The position numbers were made by a program, and so were the translations under genes. A stretch of DNA of 47,464 nucleotides from NCBI GenBank assembly GCA_903939515.1, contig CAJAHH010000053.1, positions 1 to 47,464 of the forward strand, in the 5' to 3' direction. The stretch comes from an uncultured Verrucomicrobiota bacterium. GTDB taxonomy: Bacteria > Verrucomicrobiota > Verrucomicrobiia > Limisphaerales > UBA9464. The notes below the pieces were generated by a model. The model ran no database searches. It saw only the letters and a program-made list of their open reading frames with translations, and had not been told where the DNA came from. Positions 12,801 to 17,796 of the stretch are shown piece by piece (the stretch's first letter is position 1; every line of letters begins with the position of its first letter).

Positions 12801-12956
12801 CGCCTCGTGGGCCGTTCCGTCTGGAACACCCAATGGATGATGGTCATCCCAGGTGGAACCCTCCTCAACGACAAGACTAAGGGTCTTGATACCTTCATCA
12901 ATTCCGTCAGCGACATTAAACTGTTCTTCCAGACCTATGCATACTCAGGCAACTAA
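834..12956 (+). CDS. Giant A: 4040-aa secreted multidomain protein with LamG, C-type-lectin-like, HAF and PA14 modules and a TcA-like C-terminal third
   Basis: I chose ATG 834 because it gives a clean signal peptide (about residues 1-32, ending AVA/H); an in-frame start at 747 would overlap the previous gene and bury the signal. Approximate order: Trp/Asn/Cys-rich N-terminal domain 35-270; LamG 409-579 (ending IDEVRIWN); C-type-lectin-like 656-768 (GEPNN, WDDA); LamG 836-1014 (LDELRIWN); cadherin/Ig-like 1045-1240; HAF-type repeats 1240-1620 (AIN.xGQIVG); core shared with giant B from about 1640; LamG 2333-2510 (IDEVRIWH); PA14-like 2536-2696; then a conserved region 2881-4040 with a calcium loop, PQGHGDAWGHYLT, coiled coils around a Gly-rich hairpin, and a beta-rich end. 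LamG, lectin and PA14 modules usually bind glycans or surfaces. The last third resembles Tc toxin A subunits. The gene overlaps the next by 20 bases. Role inferred: large surface or secreted adhesin, possibly pore-forming. Confidence 0.85.
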   Translation: MTPIVKSSSLAVCLWRWLLPLFLLVGVGSAVAHPTVGHVRVKIYVASTEGWCCGRNWWGDCNCGRQEAYNLRVNGFGRDWQVAGTFYGGNWYEAVFYNVNMDWPDFRNQLANVRFYNTDRNWVIGHTAVTVWEPNWTVIRDHATDVGDYWVGPWNNFWFNSVLWNYSYNTPHDSSLWNGGATVSMNWNNGNTWVNQINMADPDGCYPGASTSSSNPGLGTVNVYQAGCSGKNSYYHVYFQPAANAFGSTYVTVNINDGAASRSHGFWVTVNRVGQPPTFPAIRQNDLVRAEHTVTLVNAIQVNDEYTPLQNLTVQAISTSSDAIPLSKVAITAGSGGNGFRNVTITTPNNVATALGTVTLGIRVTDSDNSSADANLVVKYQENVRYGTRFNDETGDSLGLSLERDVDYIDVGNNSLFGDSDFTIESWVYPRSFESWSRILDFGNGAGVDNVYLALTEGASGRPQLGIIRAGVGNALTANEALPLNRWTHVAAVHRSGTAFLYFDGRLVGSQTMHRPAAVSRQRSYIGKSNWPDGRFNGMIDEVRIWNRAQSPAELIAQAYPPLASNATGLVGYWSLNDRNNTPINLVTGGRSTLVGGVYVPGIPTVKTVTVQEDAALTVTSTLNDLFANQTLHVHRSPVEGTLTSSIGGTATKQFVGISGPRSFWDSYHDARARRGRLATVTSSDYVATTTAVSTIGSAWIGGTDVEVEGTFKWLNGGNTIGLAGSGNWNPGEPNNSGGVQDYVYMLPTGKWDDADGATGLGYVLELNNGSVATFNYTPLANFNRQDSPDLDLVADYAIRDGDGKDVVRQRIRFNVEPVDDAPIVRNDGYVNLNGSGFLFVPGQNNAFAFEGRAAFTLEAWVRPTSRAWMDVISRHTGGVYGNFILSLNNLGQVSVWREHAPWTWVVDTSNNGALTLNAWSHIAATYDGSKIRIYVNGQLRNETLDETAVGAGFTPTRVGARGDGSNFFGDLDELRIWNVARSETELRMAYRSPLSGFETGLIGYYRFDEGFGVWAFDLSKEVDDTKENLRISGTVNWITNGDTPTKTVVVPEDHAGFEIFVAALEFDRTQTITLGEPTQPSNGRVTRRASAAGGTAYVYTPNPDYSGADSFRYTASANGVTASGTVLIQVENINDPPVISNLDNLVLQEEATHRIPFKVNDVDGPSPQVVVSAVSSDSSILPSINVTITGTGSDRYLEMTPYEGAYGLTTLTVTATDTIDTVQKSITVSFVPRLAYAAMEVNDPGQATESFGTAIDDDNRIAGYYHGTGVGSVDKPVYHEQMLLNGPAADVGAMTGQIMSLKSGINGTNHFVVGAVSANGTSMPWRFSRILVDDRDAAASKASAAEPVENKKEAAAFSARITAFVGIRATTNILGIPSDYRSGSALAVNAVGSLAGYLTKADGTEYPLLLDLTRTNITVENLFKDGANALINGRALAVNRFNLATGYRLISGKKRAFTHNGTVLSDLPLPTVPTGVVETVGTGIDDTGVVVGYLVRSDNKRQAFVYRPGASGATGVWKSPSGTFASTWVQSEATAINTFGQIVGEATLADGSRKAFLWIGDAAYDLTSILPLGSKWKLDRANAINSAGQIVGTGRISDGTKDQIRAFLATPASVIGKRVARPEGTVARSPLIEILEGSPGDNSGNSFFWSDVERALFAIRPVKATIRWHRNNNMSAITLDVVSRLTVATWPKTPDIHIAGSPAEVQPIKPDSLYSYYALHYATTPGAIVDSVTKVFNTSEQATGHSVVRYLKSGNQAQDSTTQSNLFHVVRTHVWNDPALLTDVGWPIGTPIRDVYHNDYPGRNGYLFFAKTAVDSIGADAAYSRSARTGTLIPVNELHPESPIGDQNLVVVWYKMNNDINVAWPSKPVRYTPAWPVDVNSIVIASTRGSDPFGVDPITAVTYPDARIYNQPVPGWAGFNPNEEHALILPGSVAEAAYALRNDLNDVRKYSKPYVLLKYRHPVDGLWRHRVYQVITEQRPFLFDYPATAGTEIQPPYPLSILPVAPANYISAGHELALEDYNGKIYARQAGVAGAVNNNLILRLFYPMQPGFWYDLDGNGANDLAEGTFVPWLDRNPGTIVGTPLPVRYTVRWPDAVPILEVGDTLFEAKKGLPGVANWASAQMVYDTLNPTFTNSFKIGAGYLTVPPTNVVRLYDPMSERVLVLAKAFKLPDAIRMIDAPAGRRAFRDLPYPIQLRLSYDPMGHRLGFKGHYDNSMVGEPLLLPNILSQDERDRIKQLDGPGNSEFDKVVEALYELTRNPNRLDLNKDNIPDKSFLIGYQYPISRTNYVNGTAVGYEYDTTRIIVESLPAGLKALTAAVGENIPAVPRPGSAAVFAGSTWLRSDWMPIGPQESFTWEAWVKRGENGREDVVLSRGLDVDAMSFRFTAQNQVEFSLGSDVVRTADRYTGDVTQWHHWAGTFNGATRQLELFRDGVSVAVLTVTRSAWSAAGPLGIGGNAGSGRFKGSIDEVRIWHGQVRDASQLQAFRDQTLVAGQKGLVGYWSFDQLDGDKFADVSGFRRDLEEFGATLSTYNGVNPGTLAKLYTLPDWTSQKPATVRRVDSMAVVPSSPNLDYVAIRLQALLVPPLSGKYTFWIGADDNAELFVSTDENPANKVKLASVPSPTTSTNDWERFPSQKSVEVDLKAGRSYYIEAVAAEITGSDHLEVRWKLPDGSWEGGNANLPIPQRRLLPYGVGGTAVAIGTVTTESVTGQSWGIPPRFVTLMQNNDPGLAGLPVTLSVIAIGAGPHGGDMKVLPPANVFDERLTLRLSSDFGGQSERFDFEWWYKPDTADFKKSLLPTLNSDGTVANANGWIKYTPGSGMGKNMITLGENGESGLLVMSDNWFIARYRGYNVGNNRNVWSPWIGDPSSLSTPLPMLAEGWVKRVVRGLNPFDERASDLSTASASARISMLEQAGRRYEGDVAFNPDPNYLNKIGLIEAYETVLRRARSLSTDGSPPVNYAPANNALLYMGSRISDLYTLLGNEAMADAADPTIGFTTSSSASATKDAYYGSVASSIFAFQNQLDSLLEEELGLLRGRDASSAGVQGAPIYNRLFWNFTQGDGEVAYSQVYNLKDKNADGKIDEKDGMIMYPQGHGDAWGHYLTATKAYYNLLRNPNFTWVPRSENMVLAGVPVKVDYLDERKFALAAAAKAKAGADIVNLTYRQKYVEEPSGQWQGYSDTDASRAWGVDEWGIRAGMGAYFDWVMANAILPSEDPNPAHTGIDKIDRTTVKELTELSSAFGLVERQMDQADQGLNPLGLAQGVVPFDIDPAFLDDGQGQFEQVQERAKDAMDNAISSFNHLNSMNQAIRASGDSAQDLEYDLEMQDREYTTQLVEIFGYPYAGDIGPGKTYASGYDGPDLIHYMYVNTREIGNDNTPPDQKFVGLMANLGSELALWGNMRQRNAVSTAVLAGNETMPIDYPFSAAGFAFEAPTSWGQRRAPGSLQEAVSDLVQAETRLKQALKEYDKLLKDIDEQITSLDGELDLAQETVNVTQGANKKKTDLMIAMRTLKGVQVGLNRGQALTEAINDAIVEGIPKNFISGATLIAGLAAGGGVTFGGDIASAARGAISAGSFLGANAFGLASDVAEIGINGLEGAIETTDMQSGLDVAKATLKYEHQQSLKQAAAMMREEAPLRLEIYNQKEVVQQAGGRVLSTLAGAQRIIEARTAWRKQFAGRATELRYKDMAFRIFRNDAVRQYRDQFELAARYVYLAASAYDYESNMIGSAGNSGRAFLTDIIRHRSPGVVRDGVPIAGLPGLADPMARMSANYKVMKTQMGFNNPQTETGKFSVRNELFRLRDGAGDPTTLWKAKLKESLVDDLWKLPEFRRYCRPMAPESAGAQPGIVIRFPTTVTFGLNFFGWPLSGGDSAYDPSQYATRIRSAGIWFEGYDGGGMSMTPRVYLVPVGADVLRSPNGSNFETRLWRVVDQKIPLPFPIQQNQLQDPKYSPMLDQSGGSFVEIRKFSSLRAYHDGGNFDPSEASSDSRLVGRSVWNTQWMMVIPGGTLLNDKTKGLDTFINSVSDIKLFFQTYAYSGN
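9475..12953 (+). other. TcA-like region of giant A (helical hairpin plus beta-rich end)
   Basis: This covers residues of about 2881-4040. Visible in order: a helical segment with LLEEELGLLRGRD; a calcium-type loop DKNADGKIDEKD; PQGHGDAWGHYLT; FGYPYAGDIGPGKT; a predicted coiled coil (about 11190-11420); a glycine- and alanine-rich hydrophobic stretch (about 11457-11640, with IAGLAAGGGVTFGGD); a second coiled coil (about 11660-11900); FRNDAVRQYRDQFELAARY; RNELFRL; a strand ATRIRSAGIWFEG; and the end SVWNTQWMMVIPGG ... VSDIKLFF. Tc toxin A subunits, as I know them, have the same order: paired helices around a Gly-rich tip, a Y-x-x-x-[DE]-L-A helix, a [KR]I[KR]-x-I-x-V strand, and a final strand of LNDIILHIRYT type. 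This is recognition by eye, not a search result. Confidence 0.5.
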
Positions 12957-14490
12957 TCGACCGCTATTGGCGGCCTGCCTTTTGTGGGCAGCGAGCCTGG
13001 TCGGGGCGGTGCTTCCCGCGATCGGCGCCGGTATTCCAGAGCCTTACAATCTGGTGTACGGGATCATCAAGTTGGGCAGCGCGACAGTCACCGCTGCCGA
13101 CACCAAGGTTGTGGTTGAGGCGCGGCGTTTCCCCACGTCCACCGCTATCGCCAGCTACCGCATGGGTTCCCGTGCTGCAGCCACTAACTCGAATGGAGAC
13201 GCCTACTACGCGCTACAATTGAGCGTGGAGCAGAAGGTTGCCGGACAGAACATCTCCACCGATGCGAGTGAGTCGGGGACAGTGGTCTATCTGACGGTCT
13301 TGAGCGATGGCAAGGTGATGGATCAGGTCGCCTACACCATGGGTGGTCGTGGAACGGCGCGGCAAATCGACTTCGGCAATGTCGACAAAGACAATGACGG
13401 TTTGCCGGACGGCTGGGAACAGGCCTATCTCTATGGCCTAGACAGTGGACCTGAAGATGATCCGGACCGGGATGGTGAGACCAACAAGAATGAATTCCTG
13501 CTGGGACTGAATCCCTTGGTCATGGACGCCCGTCACCCGGCGGACATCAATCCGGCCGACGGTCGGTTAACCATTCAAGAGGTTTCGGCCTACTACACAG
13601 CCTGGCGCAACGGCACCAATAAGTGGGAACAGACGCTGGCCAACGGCACCAAAGTGGCCCGTGGACCGGTGCCTATTCCGGTAGAATATGTCACTCGCGC
13701 CACCTACATCTGGGAGCGTAACGAGAAATACACCCTAAATTCCAAGTCTGCGTCCTCCGCGCCGCTGTGGTGGGTGCCTGAAGCGACCACCGGCACCGGA
13801 TCCGTCGGTGACGAGGTGGCCGCCGTGGATGCCGAACCAGCCGTCGATGGCTCGTTGGCTGTGCTCGATTTACCCAAGTCCCGACGCGGTGTCGCGGTCA
13901 GCTCGGCCAAGTCTGATAAGAGCCTGATGAGGGTCATCACCATGGCCCCGAGCGCATTCACCACCGGTGATCTCATCACGGTGACCAACGAGGTGACCAT
14001 TCTGGCAGGCCTCCGTACCTATGCCGTGGAGCACTATCCGCCGACCGGTTGGGAGGTCGTCGGAATTAGTACCGGCGGTTATTACGATTCCGTCTACAAG
14101 CGGGTCAAATGGGGGCCGTTCTTCGACCGTCAGCCCCGTCAATTGACCTACACGATGAAGGCCATTAAAGGCGCCAAGCCGGTGGACTTCGTAGGGTTGG
14201 AGGGTGCCAGTGCTTACGACGGCATTCCCGTGGCGATTGAGGGCCAGCAATCCATCTTTATCCTCCCGGGTGAAGAGCGTCGATTGGTGCTTCAGCAGGG
14301 AGCAGTGCTGGGCCGCTGGACTCTGCGAGGACAGCCGGGTCGCATCTACGAGTTGAACCGATCGACCAATCTCTCCCAGTGGTTGCCTGTGCAGCAAGTG
14401 TCTGCCGACAGCGCTGGAACGGTGGAATTCACGGATGATCGAGCCCTCACCGAGACCTCCGGCTACTTCATGGCTCGGGAGCTGCCTTGA
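12937..14490 (+). CDS. Secreted 517-aa protein with DGLPD/calcium-loop motifs and one 'LPxGW' domain
   Basis: ATG 12937 lies inside the end of giant A (20-base overlap) and gives an immediate signal peptide (LLAACLLWAASLVGAVLPAIGA, about residues 10-31); earlier in-frame starts would only add leader inside giant A. After a beta domain comes DKDNDGLPDGWE (about residue 150), then DPDRDGETNKNEFLLGLNP and a dockerin- or EF-hand-like DINPADGRLTIQE (about 205-217), all probable calcium sites of thrombospondin type 3 or dockerin style. Residues of about 330-440 hold the same 'VEHYPPTGW...VKWGPFFD' domain that is repeated five times in the 3000-aa protein at 17797. The end (STNLSQWLPVQ...GYFMAREL) is a common C-terminal beta domain of exported proteins in this group. 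It is related to the 283-aa protein at 40469, and both follow a giant directly. Molecular role unknown; a partner or anchor of giant A is inferred. Confidence 0.85.
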   Translation: MHTQATNRPLLAACLLWAASLVGAVLPAIGAGIPEPYNLVYGIIKLGSATVTAADTKVVVEARRFPTSTAIASYRMGSRAAATNSNGDAYYALQLSVEQKVAGQNISTDASESGTVVYLTVLSDGKVMDQVAYTMGGRGTARQIDFGNVDKDNDGLPDGWEQAYLYGLDSGPEDDPDRDGETNKNEFLLGLNPLVMDARHPADINPADGRLTIQEVSAYYTAWRNGTNKWEQTLANGTKVARGPVPIPVEYVTRATYIWERNEKYTLNSKSASSAPLWWVPEATTGTGSVGDEVAAVDAEPAVDGSLAVLDLPKSRRGVAVSSAKSDKSLMRVITMAPSAFTTGDLITVTNEVTILAGLRTYAVEHYPPTGWEVVGISTGGYYDSVYKRVKWGPFFDRQPRQLTYTMKAIKGAKPVDFVGLEGASAYDGIPVAIEGQQSIFILPGEERRLVLQQGAVLGRWTLRGQPGRIYELNRSTNLSQWLPVQQVSADSAGTVEFTDDRALTETSGYFMARELP

Positions 14491-16784
14491 TGCCGGGGAC
14501 TCCACCGGGACGTGGTAGGAAGTGGGCGATCGCTGGGCTTTGGCTCAGCGTTCTAGCGCTCTTTTGGGGTTGTGGCCGCGAGTCTTCGTCGGTTTCCACC
14601 CAACGGCCCACGTCTCTGGAAGGGTATCAGTTGCAAAATGAGGAGTGGAGCCGGGGATGGCTCGCTCCCGAACGGTTGGCCCAGCGGTGTGATCGCGTGA
14701 TCGTGGCCGGTTGGGATCGCAGCCGAAAGAGCGGCGACCCTTGGGCGGTGTTCGAGACCTTGGAGGCTCAGTCGATCCAATTGCCAGAGTTGGGGGCTTC
14801 CCAGCCTGCAGGGATGGATGGCGTCCGAGTTTATGCGTTGGTTCCAAGCTCGACGACTTTGTCTACTCGGGCGCAGCGCGACACGTGGTCTAAACCGTTT
14901 CGGGAGGCCGGTTGGGTTTGTGTTCAATCGGAGTGGCGAACGGTTGGATACACCGTCAACGCGACGAATGTGTTCACCGATGTCGACATGAACCTCCACT
15001 TGCTTCGCACCAAGGACCTAATGCGGGCCGAGGCCCGCGGCCAATGGCGGATGGAGTGGAGTTTGACCAACGACTCGCCTACTACGGTTCCACGGTGGAT
15101 CGGAGCAGTTTGGAAAACCGGCCAGTGGCTTGAGAAGTCCGGAACCCCTCGGTTTGTCGAGCGCTGGTCCGCCGCGCTCAAGCCGTCTTCCCGAGGTGGC
15201 GGCATGGTAGATCCGCTCATCGTCTCAGATTGGGATGGGGATGGGCGCGAGGACCTGATTTTGGCCGGAGCAAACCGATGGTTCCGTTGGGACTCGGCCG
15301 GTGGATGGTCCACCAACCTCATCATCCCTTTCGATGATGTTCATTTTCAGGCGGCCTCCGTCGCTGACTTCGACCGGGATGGTCATCTTGATTTATTGGC
15401 CCCCGGGGGACGGCAACTTCAATTGTTCCGGGGCAACGGGGCCGGTGGAGTGGAGTTGCCACCCGTCCTGACTCCGGCGGCCGCGCTCAAGGATCCGCTG
15501 GTGATGTCCACGGTAGATTTGGATGGCGATGGTGATCTGGATGTTTGGGTAGGGCAGTATCATGCTGCCTTCGAGTCGGGACACACGCCGACCCCTTTTG
15601 ATGGGGCTACCAATGGGCCTCCGACCTCAATGTGGCGCAATCTGGGCAATGGCCGTTTCGAGGAGTGTTTGTCCACCAGCGGTCTGGATCAGGCCCGCGA
15701 CCGATTTGTCTTTTCCGCGGTCTTTCTGGATACCGACGGAGATCACCATCCGGAGTTTTTGCAGGTGTCCGATTTCAGTGGAGTGGACTTCTTCCGAGGC
15801 ACGGGTCCCGGAACTTTCCGCCTGGAGACCCAAAAAGCCCTGGGAGAGGTGCGTGGTTTTGGGATGGGGCATGTCGTCGGCGACTTCGATCGGGATGGCC
15901 GGCCGGACTTCATGATGATCGGGATGAACTCAGCGCCGGCCACTCGCATGGAGGCGGCTAGTGTCCATCATCCTGGATTCCCGCAGGTGCGAGAGGGACG
16001 ACGTGAAATGACCCATGGCAACCGGGTTTGGCTCAATCGGGGCGGGGGACGTTGGGAAGTAGCTCCATGGGAGCGCCAGGTGGCCGAGACCGGTTGGGCT
16101 TGGGGAGCCGCCTGGTTAGATTCCAACAACGACGGGTTGGGTGAATTCTATGTGGTCAATGGCTTCATCAGTAACGAGTCGGCCTTTGATTATCAAGCCG
16201 AGCACTGGTCGACCGAAGTGTATCAAGGAGGAGGCGAGCCCGACGCAGCGCGCGCGGAATATTGGCAGCGGCGCTCTCAGATCAAAATGGAAAGCGGAGC
16301 TTCCGAGGGCGGGCACCACCGCAATCAATGGCTCGTGCCGGTGGGTCCCGACTGGCAGGAATTGGGGTGGTTGGGAGGCATTGCTTTGCCTGAGGATTGC
16401 CGCAACGTGGTGGCCTGGGACTACGATGGCGATGGTCGTCAGGATCTTCTAGTGGTGACCCAGGAGGAGTATCCCACCCCGCAAGCGGTGCTGCGGGTTT
16501 TCCACAATGAGCATCCCAGCGGCGATTGGTTGGCAGTTCGAGTTCCTCCCCGGGCTGGGGTTTCGCCCTGGGGCAGTGAAGTGACTTTGAGTTTATCCGA
16601 CGGTTCCGTGCGCCGCGAATGGCTGGTGGATCAGCAGGGATTCCGGACCCAACCACCTCCCATAGCCCACTTTGGCCTTGGAAATGTGAAACCTAAATCG
16701 GTCAAAGTTCGCTGGCCCGATGGAGTGGAACGGGAGGAATTAATTTCCTCTGTTAACCGGACCCTCACGGTCTCAAGGCCCTAA
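14490..16784 (+). CDS. FG-GAP/VCBS repeat lipoprotein with C-terminal ASPIC/UnbV domain
   Basis: ATG 14490 overlaps the upstream TGA by one base (TGATG), which suggests translational coupling; a TTG at 14487 is also in frame. A lipoprotein-like signal (about 1-27) ends at Cys28 (ALFWGC), though the lipobox is atypical. Residues of about 245-650 carry seven calcium-loop FG-GAP units (for example DWDGDGREDLILAG, DFDRDGHLDLLAPG, DLDGDGDLDVWVG, DFDRDGRPDFMMIG, DYDGDGRQDLLVV), which should build a beta-propeller. The last 90 residues (GSEVTLSLSDG ... HFGLGNVKPKSVKVRWPDG) match the ASPIC/UnbV domain of CRTAC1-like proteins. The N-terminal 200 residues are unassigned. Such proteins are usually exported calcium-binding surface proteins in PVC bacteria. 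Its position beside a TcA-like giant is interesting because TcB subunits bind TcA through a propeller, but nothing here shows an Rhs cocoon. Domain call sure, role inferred. Confidence 0.9.
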   Translation: MPGTPPGRGRKWAIAGLWLSVLALFWGCGRESSSVSTQRPTSLEGYQLQNEEWSRGWLAPERLAQRCDRVIVAGWDRSRKSGDPWAVFETLEAQSIQLPELGASQPAGMDGVRVYALVPSSTTLSTRAQRDTWSKPFREAGWVCVQSEWRTVGYTVNATNVFTDVDMNLHLLRTKDLMRAEARGQWRMEWSLTNDSPTTVPRWIGAVWKTGQWLEKSGTPRFVERWSAALKPSSRGGGMVDPLIVSDWDGDGREDLILAGANRWFRWDSAGGWSTNLIIPFDDVHFQAASVADFDRDGHLDLLAPGGRQLQLFRGNGAGGVELPPVLTPAAALKDPLVMSTVDLDGDGDLDVWVGQYHAAFESGHTPTPFDGATNGPPTSMWRNLGNGRFEECLSTSGLDQARDRFVFSAVFLDTDGDHHPEFLQVSDFSGVDFFRGTGPGTFRLETQKALGEVRGFGMGHVVGDFDRDGRPDFMMIGMNSAPATRMEAASVHHPGFPQVREGRREMTHGNRVWLNRGGGRWEVAPWERQVAETGWAWGAAWLDSNNDGLGEFYVVNGFISNESAFDYQAEHWSTEVYQGGGEPDAARAEYWQRRSQIKMESGASEGGHHRNQWLVPVGPDWQELGWLGGIALPEDCRNVVAWDYDGDGRQDLLVVTQEEYPTPQAVLRVFHNEHPSGDWLAVRVPPRAGVSPWGSEVTLSLSDGSVRREWLVDQQGFRTQPPPIAHFGLGNVKPKSVKVRWPDGVEREELISSVNRTLTVSRP

Positions 16785-16789
16785 ATGAT

Positions 16790-16796
16790 CGAAGGA
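16790..16796 (+). promoter_or_regulatory. Ribosome binding site of the PpiC-like gene
   Basis: A GAAGGA core lies just upstream of ATG 16802 in the 17-base gap after the ASPIC/UnbV gene. It supports this start. Confidence 0.55.
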
Positions 16797-16801
16797 TTTC
16801 A

Positions 16802-17794
16802 ATGACTGTTCCATGGCAGATTCGATGGCGTGGGTTTTCGGTCGTCAGCGCGTTTGCGCTACTGATTGGCTCAATGCTCTGGGGTTGTCGCAAGGCCGAC
16901 GAGTCGGCGCCAGCTCCGGAATGGGTTGTCCAAGTCGGGACCCAAAAGGTGGCCGCAGCGATCTTTGAGGCGGACTGGAGTCAGCGTCAGTCCCGGCAAG
17001 AGCGCCCCGTCCCGGCCGGTGATGTGCTTGCCGCGTTTGTCAGCGACTGGCAGGCCTATTTGGCTGCTGGACAAATGGGATTGTTGGAGGATCCGGAGCT
17101 CCAGAAGGCTATTCGACGAGTCGTTGCGGGAAAGGTGCGGGAAACTCTGGCCAAGAGTTTATCTAAGCCGTCCTCGGACGCCCCCATTGAGCAGATCGAG
17201 ATTGAGACGATTTATCGTTCGCAGGCGCCGCGTTGGCAGCGACCACCGGCGTGGAATATCGCCTGGTTGGTGGCCTCCGTGTCGCCAAAGGCAGAGCCGG
17301 CCCGACGGGCTGCAGTGCGTGAGCGTCTGGAAGGTTACCGTCGCGAGATTCTAGCCGGTGGCGATCCCAAGGCAGTTTTCGCCATCCTGTGTTCTAACCA
17401 TTCGGATGACACCGCCACGCGATACCTTCGCGGAGAATTGGGGTGGTTGCAGCGGGAGCAATTGGCCGGACGAATGGGGGAGTCTGTCGCCGAGGAAGCG
17501 ATCCTCCTAAATCCAACCAACCGACTTTCCGGGGTGTTGGAATCGCCGACCCGGATGGTGTTGTTGCTGCACTTGGGTCATCGCCTAGTCCAGATGAAGC
17601 CCCTCGATGAGGTGGCTCCGCAAATCCGCTTTGAAATAGGTAAGCAGCGGGAAGAAGAGCTGAAGCGAGCGCTCGCCCAAGAGTTGAATCGTCGGGTTCC
17701 GGTGCAGACTAACCTAGCGGTTTTAGCTCGGTTAAAGACGCCCGTTGTACCCGTAACGACACCGCCTCCACCTTCGCCCATGCCGCGACCCTGA
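16802..17794 (+). CDS. PpiC/SurA-like parvulin-type lipoprotein (probable folding factor)
   Basis: ATG 16802 is preceded by GAAGGA, one of the few good Shine-Dalgarno sites in the window. A lipoprotein-type signal ends at Cys29 (MLWGC). Residues of about 35-130 are helical, like the SurA/PrsA N-terminal chaperone domain. Residues of about 140-275 look like a parvulin rotamase: an 'F..ILCSNHSDD' segment, the family hallmark GELGWLQREQL (about 211-221), and a closing 'LGHRLVQM' strand. The first active-site His of parvulins (usual HIL) appears replaced by AWL, so catalysis may be weak and the protein may act mainly as a holdase. A Pro-rich tail follows. It lies 17 bases after the ASPIC/UnbV gene and 2 bases before the 3000-aa gene, so it probably helps fold the giant exported beta proteins of this operon. 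Family call likely; client assignment is inference. Confidence 0.8.
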   Translation: MTVPWQIRWRGFSVVSAFALLIGSMLWGCRKADESAPAPEWVVQVGTQKVAAAIFEADWSQRQSRQERPVPAGDVLAAFVSDWQAYLAAGQMGLLEDPELQKAIRRVVAGKVRETLAKSLSKPSSDAPIEQIEIETIYRSQAPRWQRPPAWNIAWLVASVSPKAEPARRAAVRERLEGYRREILAGGDPKAVFAILCSNHSDDTATRYLRGELGWLQREQLAGRMGESVAEEAILLNPTNRLSGVLESPTRMVLLLHLGHRLVQMKPLDEVAPQIRFEIGKQREEELKRALAQELNRRVPVQTNLAVLARLKTPVVPVTTPPPPSPMPRP

Positions 17795-17796
17795 CG

